Of a stretch of DNA of 64,000 nt, positions 1 through 9,185 are shown one piece after another; position 1 is the stretch's first letter; each line of letters starts with the position of its first letter. Source of the DNA: Pyrinomonadaceae bacterium (GTDB lineage Bacteria > Acidobacteriota > Blastocatellia > Pyrinomonadales > Pyrinomonadaceae); NCBI GenBank assembly GCA_026129865.1, contig JAHCHG010000007.1:1-64000 (forward strand), given 5' to 3'. Under the pieces are notes generated by a model. That model worked only from the letters and a program-made list of their open reading frames with translations. It searched no databases and was not told the origin of the DNA. Made by a program: the position numbers and the translations under genes.

Positions 1-270
1 TTTTGTTTTGTCTGGAATGCTTTGCACCCGCACATTAAACCATTTGGTCGTAATTTTCCACTGGTTTTCACGCGCATGTTCGGTTAAAAGCAGCGTGCAG
101 CGCGGTCTTTTACAATGTTCCCCATCCGCCGCCGTCTCGGGAAATGCTAGACTTTTGACCGAATTACGATTATATTCATCGTAATTTTTCAATTTTCCCG
201 GCGAAAATTTTGATCCGTTCCGGATCTTAATTTCACTACGTTTTCTCGATAAAAAAATTCTAAACTAAAT
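1..270. other. Upstream intergenic region with an AT-rich hairpin
   Basis: No convincing gene is visible. A perfect 9-bp inverted repeat (162-170 and 178-186, 7-base loop) is followed by a short T run, which would fit a weak terminator of a gene ending left of the window. The plus-strand frame from base 1 is open for about 28 codons, so the tail of an incoming gene cannot be excluded. Confidence 0.4.
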
Positions 271-1935
271 ATGAAACTCTTTGCATTTTTTGTTTTTCTT
301 CTCTCGTTTTCAGCGGCGGCATTTCCGCAGTACCGCATTGCATATAACGTGTTCCAAAACGAGGACGCCGACGATTACGACGTTTATTCAATGAACATCG
401 ACGGCAGCGACAACCGAAATATCACAAATCACAAAGATGTCGCATGGACCTATTACGCCCATAAAGACCGGCTCTTTTTCATCAGCGACCGCGATGCTTG
501 CAAGCGTTGTTACTACCTTTATGAAATGAAGGCGGACGGAACAAATGTTCGAAAGGTTAGCGGTCTTCGGCTCGAAGATTCATGGATGGGAAGCCGGAAT
601 AACGGCGCGGAAATGATCGTTTCCGCGCGAATCGACGACAAAGTTCGCATGCAGCTTTTCATCATAGATACCGCGACCGGTAAATTTGAACAGCTGACGA
701 ACGAAGACGGAGCGCTTTTTCGCGATCCGATATTTTCACCTGACGGCAAACAGATCGTTTACGCGTACAAACCCGACCGAAAATCGCGGGAGATCAGCGA
801 AGAACTCTGGATTATGGACGCCGACGGCACCAACCGCAGGCAATTAACAACTTATCCGAAAGACGACAAAACTGCCGAATGGCACAATTATCACGCCGGT
901 CCGCCGCGCTGGGTCGCTTCGCGCGGTTTTATTACATATCAATCCGTTCAGAACGGCAGATCGTCGCTTTTCGCTGTAACGCCCGACGGCAAGAAGCAAT
1001 GGAAATTGACGGAAAACAAGATTTCAGAAGGCTGGCACGATTGGTCGCCGGACGGCAAATGGATCGCTATTGAATCGGCAAGCGACACGGATCCGAAAAA
1101 TTACGAGATCTGGTTGATGAACTTCGACACAAAGGAATTAAAAAAACTGACCGACGCCGCTGTCAACCGGTTTCAGCAAGCTCCGGTTTTTGTTGACTTT
1201 GAAGAGCGTTCGGCATCGGGCATCGTTTATGATTTTGTCGAATCGTACAACCGCCGCGATGTCGAAGCGATGATGTCGCTGGTTGCCGACGATGTAAAAT
1301 GGTTTTCAATTGACGGAGCTTCCATTTCGGCTGAGACAAACAATTCAAAAGAGCTCCGCGAATTCCTGGTCGGCTATTTTAAAAATTGTGCAAATTGCCG
1401 TTCTAAGATCTCCGGTTTTAATCGAAAAGGGAACACGGTCAGCTATTTCGAAACCAGCTCGTCCGGGCAGACGAGCCTTGCCGTTTACGAAGTTGACGAA
1501 GGAAAGATACAGAACGTTTACTATTTTCCCGCATTTAAGGCGCCCGAAAAAGATTATGACGCGTCGCTGGCAGAACGACTTGGCGCAGACGATTACGGAA
1601 TGAAAACCTATGTTTTCGCCGTTCTGAAAACCGGCAAAGCAAAGGTTGAAAAGGCGGAACGCGATAAATTGATCGCCGGACATCTGGCGAATATCGGCAG
1701 ACTCGCAAAAGAAGGAAAATTAGTTCTCGCCGGTCCGTTTATGGAAAACGACGATCAGCGCGGGTTATTTATCTTTAACGTTCGAACAAAAGAAGAAGCG
1801 CAAAAGCTTGTCGAAACCGATCCGGCTGTAAAGGCGGGTGTTTTCGATGTAGATCTGAGAATGTGGTACGGCACCGCCGCGCTGATGGAACTGATAAACA
1901 TATATCCGCTGCTCGAAAAAAAGAGCATTCAGTAA
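271..1935 (+). CDS. Exported TolB-like beta-propeller protein fused to NTF2/SnoaL-like and YciI-like domains
   Basis: The 554-aa product starts with a clear signal peptide (residues 1-18, ending AAAFPQ). Residues about 20-305 hold PD40/TolB-like WD repeats, seen as recurring SPDGK, MDADGTNRRQLT and WSPDGKWIAI motifs. Residues about 315-425 look like a SnoaL/NTF2 fold (VYDFVESYNRRDVEAMMSLV). Residues about 440-540 look like a YciI-like domain (GHLANIGRLAKEGKLVLAGP). It probably acts in the periplasm. TolB-like propellers usually bind proteins or glycans; the ligand is unknown. The joining of three families in one chain is unusual. The next gene starts 27 bp downstream on the same strand, so the two may be co-transcribed. 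Confidence 0.8.
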   Translation: MKLFAFFVFLLSFSAAAFPQYRIAYNVFQNEDADDYDVYSMNIDGSDNRNITNHKDVAWTYYAHKDRLFFISDRDACKRCYYLYEMKADGTNVRKVSGLRLEDSWMGSRNNGAEMIVSARIDDKVRMQLFIIDTATGKFEQLTNEDGALFRDPIFSPDGKQIVYAYKPDRKSREISEELWIMDADGTNRRQLTTYPKDDKTAEWHNYHAGPPRWVASRGFITYQSVQNGRSSLFAVTPDGKKQWKLTENKISEGWHDWSPDGKWIAIESASDTDPKNYEIWLMNFDTKELKKLTDAAVNRFQQAPVFVDFEERSASGIVYDFVESYNRRDVEAMMSLVADDVKWFSIDGASISAETNNSKELREFLVGYFKNCANCRSKISGFNRKGNTVSYFETSSSGQTSLAVYEVDEGKIQNVYYFPAFKAPEKDYDASLAERLGADDYGMKTYVFAVLKTGKAKVEKAERDKLIAGHLANIGRLAKEGKLVLAGPFMENDDQRGLFIFNVRTKEEAQKLVETDPAVKAGVFDVDLRMWYGTAALMELINIYPLLEKKSIQ

Positions 1936-1962
1936 GCAAATTTCAATAATAGGAGCATAAAA

Positions 1963-2514
1963 ATGAAGAAGTTTTTAGCTGTCATAGGCGGGTTACTTCT
2001 CGTCGTACTGATTGGGCTGACTATTTTGGTGTTTACAACGCCGAGCGATTTTAAGGTCGAACGCGAGGTCACCGTCAATAAACCTAAAGCCGAGGTTTTT
2101 GCCTACATTAAGAACATAAAAAACCAGGACAATTGGGCGCCGTGGAAACGCAAAGATCCCGCGATGAAGCAGGAATTCAAAGGCACGGACGGCACCGTCG
2201 GTTTTGTTTCAGCCTGGAAGAGCGATCATGAAGAAGTAGGTTCCGGCGAACAGGAGATAACAAAGATCGTCGAAGGCGAACGCGTCGACAGCATTCTGCG
2301 TTTCAAAGAACCGTTCGAATCGCAAGCCGATGCCTACATGATAACGGAAGAGGTCTCGCCGGATTCGACAAAAGTGAAATGGGGTTTTAGCGGGAATATG
2401 CCGAAACCATTCAACCTTATGATCTATTTCGTCGATATGGACAAAGAGGTCGGAAAAGATTTTGACGAAGGTTTGAGATCGCTTAAAACGATACTGGAAA
2501 ATCCAACGAAGTAA
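1963..2514 (+). CDS. SRPBCC family protein with an N-terminal membrane anchor
   Basis: The 183-aa product opens with a hydrophobic segment (residues 4-27), followed by an SRPBCC (START/polyketide-cyclase-like) domain. The start of that domain has the typical pattern FKVEREVTVNKPKAEVFAYI, with NWAPWKRKDPAMK after it. Members of this fold bind hydrophobic ligands in a deep cavity; no ligand can be assigned here. An RBS-like AGGAG (1951-1955) precedes the ATG. It ends 4 bp before the convergent permease gene. Confidence 0.8.
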   Translation: MKKFLAVIGGLLLVVLIGLTILVFTTPSDFKVEREVTVNKPKAEVFAYIKNIKNQDNWAPWKRKDPAMKQEFKGTDGTVGFVSAWKSDHEEVGSGEQEITKIVEGERVDSILRFKEPFESQADAYMITEEVSPDSTKVKWGFSGNMPKPFNLMIYFVDMDKEVGKDFDEGLRSLKTILENPTK

Positions 2515-2518
2515 ACTT

Positions 2519-3787
2519 TTATTCGTAGCGAAGCGCTTCGATCGGGTCGAGCCGGGCGGCTTTCCACGCGGGAAGCATTCCGAAAACTATCCCAAGACCG
2601 ACGGAAACGCAAAAACCGACGATCGGCGCCCAGAGCGGAATATAGGTTGGCAAAATCATTTGTATCAGCAGCGCCAGAATAACGCCGATCACAATTCCGA
2701 GAATGCCGCCGATGCCGGTCAGCGTTGCGGCTTCGATCAAAAATTGCGAGATAATATCAAAACGTCGCGCGCCGATGGCTTTTCTTATTCCGATCTCCTT
2801 GGTTCTTTCGGTAACGGAAACGAGCATGATATTCATTACGCCGATTCCGCCGATCAGCAAACCGACGCTTGAAATTGCAACCATCAATAGAAAAATTCCG
2901 CCCGTGATAGCGCTGAACTGATTAAGTATTTCGTCGGAGGTCTGCACGCCGAAATTGTCCTTTTCGCCATACGGCACGCCGCGTCTGAGTCGCAGGATCG
3001 TTCGAATTTCTTCAAGCGCTTCGTTAACCTTGCCGGGTTTGGCGGTCGCCATTATAAAGCAATCTTCGTTTGCCGGATAAAGCTGTTTAAGTGTGTTGAA
3101 AGGAAGATAAACCGCCTTATTTTCATTGTTCGGATCTTCCGCTCCGACGAGAAATATCTCGCGTTCTTCGAGCACGCCGATGATGCGGTAATGGCGACCT
3201 TCGATCTGAATTTCCCGTTCGAGTGCGTTTTCAAACGGAAAGAGCGTATTTGCGACATCGATGCCGATGACCGCCACTTTTGCACGCTTTGCTTCTTCGT
3301 CTTTTGTGAAAAATCGACCTTCCGCAATGTTCGTTACGCCCATTTGAAAATAATCGGCGGCAAGACCTTGAACGGTCGCATTGGTCATTTCTTTTTCTTT
3401 GTTCCGGACATTGACGCGTTCGGTAAACGGACCGGCGGTAAAATCGACGGGCGACATGAACGGTGAAACGAATTCGCAGTTTTCACATTCGGCGCGGATC
3501 GCATCCGCATCTTCTTCTTTTAAAGGTTTCCGCGAACGCTCTTCTGCTGTCGGGTTAAAATTGAATCCCGGATCGAACTTAAACGCATAGATCGACCGCG
3601 TGCCGAAAGATTCGATCTCTTTTGAAACCCGCGCATCGATGCCGGAAACGAACGCGGCGATTACGATAACCGTTACAGTTCCGATCACAACGCCAAGCAC
3701 GGTCAAAAACGAACGGAGTTTGTTCTGCCAAAGCGTGTCGAGCGCCATCCGCAGGTTTTCGTAAAAATCTGTTCTTAACAATTTCAT
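2519..3787 (-). CDS. MacB-like ABC transporter permease
   Basis: The 422-aa protein has the MacB/FtsX layout. An N-terminal membrane helix (NKLRSFLTVLGVVIGTVTVIV) is followed by a large periplasmic MacB_PCD domain. Three C-terminal helices form the FtsX domain, with the conserved NIMLVSVTERTKEIGIRKAIGA cytoplasmic coupling region split across 2760-2850. The C-terminus ends PAWKAARLDPIEALRYE, as in functional family members. Such permeases couple an ATPase to mechanotransmission for efflux or lipoprotein export. A second, related permease lies 56 bp upstream and probably shares its operon. No cognate ATPase or membrane-fusion gene is in the window. Confidence 0.88.
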   Translation of the reverse strand: MKLLRTDFYENLRMALDTLWQNKLRSFLTVLGVVIGTVTVIVIAAFVSGIDARVSKEIESFGTRSIYAFKFDPGFNFNPTAEERSRKPLKEEDADAIRAECENCEFVSPFMSPVDFTAGPFTERVNVRNKEKEMTNATVQGLAADYFQMGVTNIAEGRFFTKDEEAKRAKVAVIGIDVANTLFPFENALEREIQIEGRHYRIIGVLEEREIFLVGAEDPNNENKAVYLPFNTLKQLYPANEDCFIMATAKPGKVNEALEEIRTILRLRRGVPYGEKDNFGVQTSDEILNQFSAITGGIFLLMVAISSVGLLIGGIGVMNIMLVSVTERTKEIGIRKAIGARRFDIISQFLIEAATLTGIGGILGIVIGVILALLIQMILPTYIPLWAPIVGFCVSVGLGIVFGMLPAWKAARLDPIEALRYE

Positions 3788-3843
3788 CTAACGAAATCTT
3801 TGAGCGGAACCGGAAACTTAAATCCGGCAGCAAAAACTCTTTA

Positions 3844-5070
3844 TCAGTCCGCGCGCAGAGCCTCGATCGGATCGAGCCTCGCCGCCTTCCACGCCGGATA
3901 AACTCCTGAAACCAGTCCGACGCCGCTCGAAACCAGCAGTGCGATGGTTACCCACAGAAACGGAAGCGCGGTTGGAATTGAGAACAAAAGCGCAATGATC
4001 TTCGCAATTGAATAGGCTATCAATACGCCGATCGAGCCGCCGACCAACGCAAGCGAAGTCGATTCTGCCAAAAACTGCTTCAAAATATCCGCTTGCTTTG
4101 CCCCTATGCTCTTTCGAATTCCGATCTCTTTTTTTCGCTCGGTTACCGAAACCAGCATTATGTTCATAATAACGATTCCGCCGACGACTAGTGAGATCGA
4201 CGTAACACCGATCGCCGCGACCTGTACCGTCCCGAAAATATTGTCGCGAAGCTGATTTATCGCATCCGGTGTTACGATCCCGAAATTATCTTTTTCGGAC
4301 GGACCGAGTTTTCGCCGAATCCGCATCAGCGTCCGTGCTTCATCTAAAGCGTTGACATAAGATTTTGAATCGTGCGAGGTTACACTGATCGAGATCGACC
4401 GGCGAAGTCCGTAAATTGAAAGAAAAGTCGAAAGCGGGATCGAAACATACATATCACGCGATTGACCGAATGCCGAACCGAGTTCTTTGCCGACGCCGAT
4501 TATCTTGAATGGTCGCCCGTCTAGTTTTACCGTATTTCCCACCGGATCGGAGTTCGGAAAAAGCTTTTCCGCAACTTCGGAGCCGATGAAACAAACATTT
4601 CGCCGGTTTTCATCTTCCGACTCGTAAAAAAATCGTCCGCTTTTCGATTCGATATTTTCGATCTCGCCAATGTTCGGCGTTACGCCGTTCAGCTGAACCT
4701 TAAAAAGTGTTTGATCGGCGAATTTTATGTCAGCAAGATTGCTCGATTTTCCGCCCGCGTCGCGAATTTCACCGCCCGCCGCTTTCAGCGCCTTGAGGTC
4801 TTCGACCGTTACATCCTTGTTCCGCCGCCTTGCCGCATTTAGAACCTCGACGCTCGAAAAATCCTCGATCGAATATTTCTGCACGCTGAATGCATTCGTC
4901 CCGATATTTGCTATCTTTTCATCGACATAAGCATTAAATCCTTCGATCACGGAAACAACAACGATCACCGTTGCAACGCCGAATATAATCCCGAGCAGCG
5001 TCAAAAACGACCGAAGCCGATGCGACCAAATCGCCGAAAAGGCTAAACGTAATGCTTCAAGAAAGGACAT
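3844..5070 (-). CDS. MacB-like ABC transporter permease, paralogue of the next gene
   Basis: The 408-aa product has the same architecture as the permease downstream of it: an N-terminal helix (HRLRSFLTLLGIIFGVATVIV), a MacB_PCD periplasmic domain, and an FtsX domain with VTERKKEIGIRKSIGAK and the ending PAWKAARLDPIEALRAD. The two probably assemble as a heterodimer. The gene starts at 5070 with ATG; about 130 bp upstream is a tRNA gene on the same strand. Substrate unknown. Confidence 0.88.
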   Translation of the reverse strand: MSFLEALRLAFSAIWSHRLRSFLTLLGIIFGVATVIVVVSVIEGFNAYVDEKIANIGTNAFSVQKYSIEDFSSVEVLNAARRRNKDVTVEDLKALKAAGGEIRDAGGKSSNLADIKFADQTLFKVQLNGVTPNIGEIENIESKSGRFFYESEDENRRNVCFIGSEVAEKLFPNSDPVGNTVKLDGRPFKIIGVGKELGSAFGQSRDMYVSIPLSTFLSIYGLRRSISISVTSHDSKSYVNALDEARTLMRIRRKLGPSEKDNFGIVTPDAINQLRDNIFGTVQVAAIGVTSISLVVGGIVIMNIMLVSVTERKKEIGIRKSIGAKQADILKQFLAESTSLALVGGSIGVLIAYSIAKIIALLFSIPTALPFLWVTIALLVSSGVGLVSGVYPAWKAARLDPIEALRAD

Positions 5071-5197
5071 GCAGTTTGGTTCTCTAAAAAAAGATTGCTA
5101 AACATTATGATTTCTTACGAACGAGCAGCAAATAAGGTTTGACGATCGCCCTGACAGAAAAAAGCAAGCAGTTGGAACCGCTTGTTTTGAAAAAATT

Positions 5198-5274
<77 letters not shown>

Positions 5275-5375
5275 GAAATGTAAGTTTAAATTATAAATTA
5301 CGGTTTGCGTCTTAGCAAACTGGCGGCGCGGTGCGGCGGGAATTACTTATTTGAGCTTAAGTTTGGGACGCAGAT

Positions 5376-5537
5376 CTTTGGACTTTGATCTTTGATTTTT
5401 GAACTTTGAACTCTTAACTTTGAACTTTGAACTCTGAACTTTGAACTCTGAACTTTGAACTTTGAACTTTGAACTCTGAACTTTGAACTCTGAACTCTGA
5501 ACTTTGAACTTTGAACTTTCAACTTTGAACGTTGAAA
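5376..5537. repeat. Heptamer tandem repeat array (AACTTTG/AACTCTG family)
   Basis: About 160 bp consist almost wholly of 7-bp units of the form AACTTTG, with AACTCTG as the main variant and CTTTGAT/TTTTTGA-like units at the left edge. The two variants alternate irregularly. The 5275-5598 gap holds nothing else gene-like. Just downstream, 5571-5591 is a second heptamer family (CTATCAA, CTATCAA, CAATCAA). Translating the minus strand gives a monotonous KVQSSKF repeat that I regard as an artefact. Confidence 0.9.
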
Positions 5538-5598
5538 CGTAACCGTTCGATTACGGCTCACCGTTCACCGCTATCAACTATCAACAATCAAATTCCCC

Positions 5599-6381
5599 TT
5601 ATTTCCCTTTGAAATTCGGTTTGCGTTTTTCCAGAAACGCTGAAACACCTTCTTCTTTGTCTTCGGTTGAAAAGCAGATGGCGAAAAGGTCGACTTCGCG
5701 GCGCAAGCCTTCGTCGAGATTTGAACGTGAAGCGAATTTTACAGCTTCTTTGCACATTTGCAGGGCGATCGGAGCTTTTTCGGCGATCTTGTTTGCCAGC
5801 TCGAAAGTCTTTTCTTCCAACTCTTCCGGCGCGAAAACGTGATTTACAAGACCGAATTTATGAGCCGTCACTGCATCGATCATGTCGCCTGTCAAGATCA
5901 TTTCCATCGCTCGACCTTCACCTATCAAGCGTGTCAAGCGCTGCGTTCCGCCGCCGCCGGGCATGATTCCCAGATTAATTTCCGGCTGTGAAAAACGCGC
6001 TTTTTCGCTTGCGGTCCGGATGTCGCACGCGAGCGCGAGTTCGCAGCCGCCGCCGAGACAAAAACCGTTGATCATGGCGATGACAGGTTTAGGAAATTGA
6101 TCGATCGAATTAAAAAGCGACCGAGCATTCATAACATCGCGCTGTTCGGCTGCGGATTTGCCTGCAAATTCGGAAATATCAGCGCCGGCAATGAACGATT
6201 TTTCGCCCGAACCGGTAATGACTACACACCCGATCTCACTGTCGTTTCTCAGTTCTTCGAGCGCGGCGACGCCTTCCTCATGAACCTTTGCGCCGAGGGC
6301 ATTTAGTTTTTCCGGGCGGTTTATTGTTATCAGCGCAACTCGACCGCGTTTTTCCACAAGAATAGTTTCGTAGTTTGACAT
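5599..6381 (-). CDS. Enoyl-CoA hydratase/isomerase family protein
   Basis: This crotonase-superfamily enzyme (260 aa from the chosen start) would hydrate trans-2-enoyl-CoA in beta-oxidation or a related acyl-CoA pathway. The CoA-binding and oxyanion-hole segments are present (FIAGADISEF), as are both catalytic glutamates, in GGGCELALACDI and QPEINLGIMPGGGGTQRL. The start at 6381 (MSNYETILVEKRG) matches the usual family N-terminus; an upstream in-frame ATG at 6444 would add 21 residues that do not look like protein. It stands alone between the heptamer array and the PilZ gene. Confidence 0.92.
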   Translation of the reverse strand: MSNYETILVEKRGRVALITINRPEKLNALGAKVHEEGVAALEELRNDSEIGCVVITGSGEKSFIAGADISEFAGKSAAEQRDVMNARSLFNSIDQFPKPVIAMINGFCLGGGCELALACDIRTASEKARFSQPEINLGIMPGGGGTQRLTRLIGEGRAMEMILTGDMIDAVTAHKFGLVNHVFAPEELEEKTFELANKIAEKAPIALQMCKEAVKFASRSNLDEGLRREVDLFAICFSTEDKEEGVSAFLEKRKPNFKGK

Positions 6382-6452
6382 AACTCTATGCTCTTTTGAT
6401 TGATGTGTTATTTGAATTTTATGAGACGCAGGCGAGTAAAACAAACTGCCGA

Positions 6453-6839
6453 TTAGAGTTCGTCATCTTCGTCGTCATCCGCGGTGTGATCATCGGCAAC
6501 CCACGCGACGAAAAGCCGGAGCCAGCTTTCTTTCGGTTCGATAATCGAAACCCCGACGCGAATTGCACCAAACGTCGCCGGCGCGGTACGCATTACCAGC
6601 GCTTTTACCTCTACAGGTACTCCGTCGGGACGGTGCGACCGCAGGTAAAGATTTTCTCCGTTTTTAACGCGTTGATTCAAATGGAACAGTGTCCCGGTGG
6701 TGGAAATGTCGTCTGTTTCCGTCGGTTCGCTCCACGCAGCGCCGTCGTCGGTTCTTCCCGACACGACAACCGGAAGACGAAGCGCCATTCGCAGCGCAAA
6801 CCGCTTTTCATCGAATTGAGCCTGTGTGTTGGTGGTCAT
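6453..6839 (-). CDS. PilZ domain protein
   Basis: The 128-aa product resembles a single PilZ domain, which binds cyclic di-GMP. An RMALRLPVVVSG segment is followed by the DISTTG motif (the D-x-S-x-x-G signature) and by strands ending in GAIRVGVSIIEP. The conserved arginines of the RxxxR motif are only partly matched (RFALRMALR), so ligand binding is likely but not certain. The C-terminus is very acidic (DDHTADDDEDDEL). It precedes the enoyl-CoA hydratase gene on the same strand. Confidence 0.7.
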   Translation of the reverse strand: MTTNTQAQFDEKRFALRMALRLPVVVSGRTDDGAAWSEPTETDDISTTGTLFHLNQRVKNGENLYLRSHRPDGVPVEVKALVMRTAPATFGAIRVGVSIIEPKESWLRLFVAWVADDHTADDDEDDEL

Positions 6840-7071
6840 ATGCAGCGGTGTGGCACGTTCGAGTTTATCACGAAGCTCTGCCGGCTTTACATTGATGGTG
6901 TGAATTTTCGATTATCAGGAATAAATGCGAAACTCTATTAAATAACAAAATTTGGCGCCCATTTTTTATTAGTTCGACGTATTCGTTGTTTGATAGTTAT
7001 ACTATAAAAATTATATTAAATGCTATTCGTTTTTTAGATTTTTCATTATTTTGGGGAGATTTTAACGTTTT

Positions 7072-8082
7072 ATGACGCAAACAAACTTAAACCGAAAGGT
7101 GGTAATTTTAGGTTCGGGATCCGCAGGATTGACCGCCGCCATCTACGCTTCGCGCGCTCAGCTTGAACCGCTCGTCATCGACGGTCCGCAGCCGGGCGGT
7201 CAATTGACGATAACGACCGACGTCGAAAATTATCCCGGTTTTGCCGAAGGAATTATGGGACCTGAGCTGATGGAACAGTTTCGCGGTCAGGCGCTGCGTT
7301 TCGGCACCGAAATTATCAATGTATGGATCGACCGCGTCGATCTTTCCGAAAGACCGTTCAAACTGTTCGGCAAAGCCAGCGAAGATTCTGAAGAAATCAC
7401 ACATATCATCAGCACCGAAACTTTGATCATTTCAACCGGTGCATCTGCGAAATGGCTCGGAATTCCCGGCGAAGAGCCCGTTCCGATCGGTTTGGGCGGT
7501 AACGGCGTTTCGGCGTGCGCCACGTGCGACGGATTCTTCTTTCGCGGAAAGGAAGTGGTAATTGTCGGCGGCGGCGACACGGCAATGGAAGAAGCATTAT
7601 TCTTAACGCGCTTTGCGTCAAAGGTTACGCTAATGCACAGACGCGAGGAGTTTCGCGCCTCTAAAATTATGCAGGACCGCGTGTTCGAAAATGAAAAGAT
7701 CGAAATAATGTGGCACACCGAAGTAAAGGAAATTCACGGCTCGCAGGATGAGGGCGTAACCGGAGTTACCATTTTCAATAACGAGACGAACGAAACCAGC
7801 CATTTCCCAACGCAGGGAGTGTTCGTTGCGATCGGTCATAAACCGAATACGGATCTTTTTAAGGATTGGCTTGAAATGGATAATGTCGGTTATTTAAAAA
7901 CTGAGGGAAGTTCCATGAAAACCAATATTCCCGGCGTTTTTGCCTCGGGCGACGCCCAAGATTCGTTTTACCGCCAGGCAGTTACAGCAGCCGGAACGGG
8001 TTGTATGGCGGCGATCGATGCCGAAAGATTTCTGGTAGAACACGGCGAAAAGAAAGAGATCGCGACCGAAATGAACTGGTAG
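7072..8082 (+). CDS. trxB: Thioredoxin reductase
   Basis: This FAD- and NADPH-dependent flavoenzyme reduces thioredoxin. The N-terminal FAD-binding GSGSAGLTAAIYASRA motif, the redox-active CATC pair (Cys149/Cys152), the NADPH-binding GGGDTAMEEALFL motif and the C-terminal FAD segment (GVFASGDAQDSFYRQAVTAAGTG) are all in place at the usual spacing. At 336 aa it is slightly longer than E. coli TrxB (about 320). It has its own 230-bp AT-rich upstream region and a strong terminator directly downstream, so it is probably monocistronic. Confidence 0.96.
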   Translation: MTQTNLNRKVVILGSGSAGLTAAIYASRAQLEPLVIDGPQPGGQLTITTDVENYPGFAEGIMGPELMEQFRGQALRFGTEIINVWIDRVDLSERPFKLFGKASEDSEEITHIISTETLIISTGASAKWLGIPGEEPVPIGLGGNGVSACATCDGFFFRGKEVVIVGGGDTAMEEALFLTRFASKVTLMHRREEFRASKIMQDRVFENEKIEIMWHTEVKEIHGSQDEGVTGVTIFNNETNETSHFPTQGVFVAIGHKPNTDLFKDWLEMDNVGYLKTEGSSMKTNIPGVFASGDAQDSFYRQAVTAAGTGCMAAIDAERFLVEHGEKKEIATEMNW

Positions 8083-8096
8083 AAAATTTACACAGG

Positions 8097-8138
8097 AAAA
8101 GGCGCCGCCGAAAGCTTTTTCGGCGGCGCCTTTTCTTC
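8097..8138 (+). terminator. Rho-independent terminator after trxB
   Basis: A perfect GC-rich hairpin (GGCGCCGCCG at 8101-8110 pairing with 8121-8130, extended by A/T pairs) is followed by TTTTCTTCTTT. It starts 15 bp after the trxB stop. A run of A on the left side means it could also end transcripts of the convergent lipocalin gene. Confidence 0.93.
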
Positions 8139-8152
8139 TTTACGATGAAAGT

Positions 8153-8731
8153 TTACGGTTTCACAATAACTTCGCCGTTGATCACTTCAACATTCTGATC
8201 TGTCTTGACGACCTTTGCCGGGTTGAAACCCTGTACCTCCGCGCGGCGCAAAATCGCCTGATATGTTGCATCGTCAAGCTTTGGTTCCCGGCTCAATACC
8301 CAGAAATATTCCCTGTCAGGATCGCCGATTGCCGCCCATTTGTAATCTTTGTCGAGATCTATGATCCAATAATCGCCCCAAACCGCCGGGATAAACGATA
8401 AAAACGCCGGTGCGAACCTGACCTCGAGTTTTGCATTAGAAGTTTTATCTACTATCCGCGCTTTTCCTTTTGCCCGGTCGACCTCGCCGTCTTTTTCAAG
8501 ACATTCGTTGATCACTTCGAGCGTGTCGTTCTTCTTTATCGTGTAGTTGGCAGATACGTTTCCGACACATTTTTTCTGAAACTTGTTCGGATATCGCGCA
8601 ATTTCGAACCATTTGCCGCTATATTTGTTAATATCGACGTTCGTTACGGTTTTCAGATCTTTTTTATCTTGTGCGATCGCCGCAATCGCAAATGTCGAAA
8701 GGAAGACAATCAATGCAAAGAGTTTTTTCAT
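8153..8731 (-). CDS. Lipocalin family protein (Blc-like)
   Basis: The 192-aa product has a signal peptide (MKKLFALIVFLSTFAIAAIA) and the lipocalin signature GKWFEIARYPNKFQKKC. It also has the Blc-type segments YWIIDLDKDYKWAAIGDPDREYFWVLSREPKL (8284-8379). Bacterial lipocalins bind lysophospholipids or fatty acids at the outer membrane and are often induced by envelope stress. No lipobox cysteine is visible at the signal-peptide end, so it is probably a soluble periplasmic form. The gene is monocistronic and converges on trxB. Confidence 0.92.
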   Translation of the reverse strand: MKKLFALIVFLSTFAIAAIAQDKKDLKTVTNVDINKYSGKWFEIARYPNKFQKKCVGNVSANYTIKKNDTLEVINECLEKDGEVDRAKGKARIVDKTSNAKLEVRFAPAFLSFIPAVWGDYWIIDLDKDYKWAAIGDPDREYFWVLSREPKLDDATYQAILRRAEVQGFNPAKVVKTDQNVEVINGEVIVKP

Positions 8732-8846
8732 AAAAATTTCCTGTTAATTATATGACCTTTCCGCGCGAAGGTTTGCTTTTGAAATAGTTCGGTTTCTATA
8801 ATTTAGACGATTCAATTTTAATTTTAATTGATAAATACTAAGTGTT

Positions 8847-9182
8847 ATGCCAATTTACGAATACAAATGTTCAGAGTGCGAATCGCATTTCGAAAAAATG
8901 CAAAAGGTTTCTGACGAACCGTTGAAAGAATGTGAAAAATGCGGGGGAAAGTTGGAAAAACAATGGTCGCTTTCCGGTTTTCAGTTTAAGGGCGATGGAT
9001 GGTACGTAACCGATTACGCTAAAAAGAACGGGACGGTCGGCGAAAAGTCGGCTTCATCGGAAAAGAGCGACGCGGCGCCGGAAAAAAGTTCCGGCAGCGA
9101 TTCAACCGAAGCTGCGAAACCTGCATCAAAGGAAAAAGCCGAAAGTTCACCAACTAAAGATAAAGCCGTTAAAAAGGACTAA
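8847..9182 (+). CDS. FmdB/CxxC family zinc ribbon protein
   Basis: The 111-aa product begins MPIYEYKCSECESHFE, and a second CxxC (CEKCGG) completes the N-terminal FmdB-type zinc ribbon (residues 1-42). The rest is a low-complexity Ser/Lys/Glu/Ala tail (residues 60-111). FmdB proteins are putative regulatory or assembly factors whose role is poorly defined. The stop is 3 bp before the next gene, so the two are almost surely co-transcribed. Confidence 0.88.
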   Translation: MPIYEYKCSECESHFEKMQKVSDEPLKECEKCGGKLEKQWSLSGFQFKGDGWYVTDYAKKNGTVGEKSASSEKSDAAPEKSSGSDSTEAAKPASKEKAESSPTKDKAVKKD

Positions 9183-9185
9183 ATT

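Noticed and set aside
5343..5561. Minus-strand open frame encoding a KVQSSKF-type repeat peptide
   Set aside because: It is a plain translation of the heptamer DNA array, has no independent start signal or family resemblance, and both strands are similarly repetitive.
5376..5591. CRISPR array
   Set aside because: Units are 7 bp, contiguous and without spacers, and no cas genes are near.
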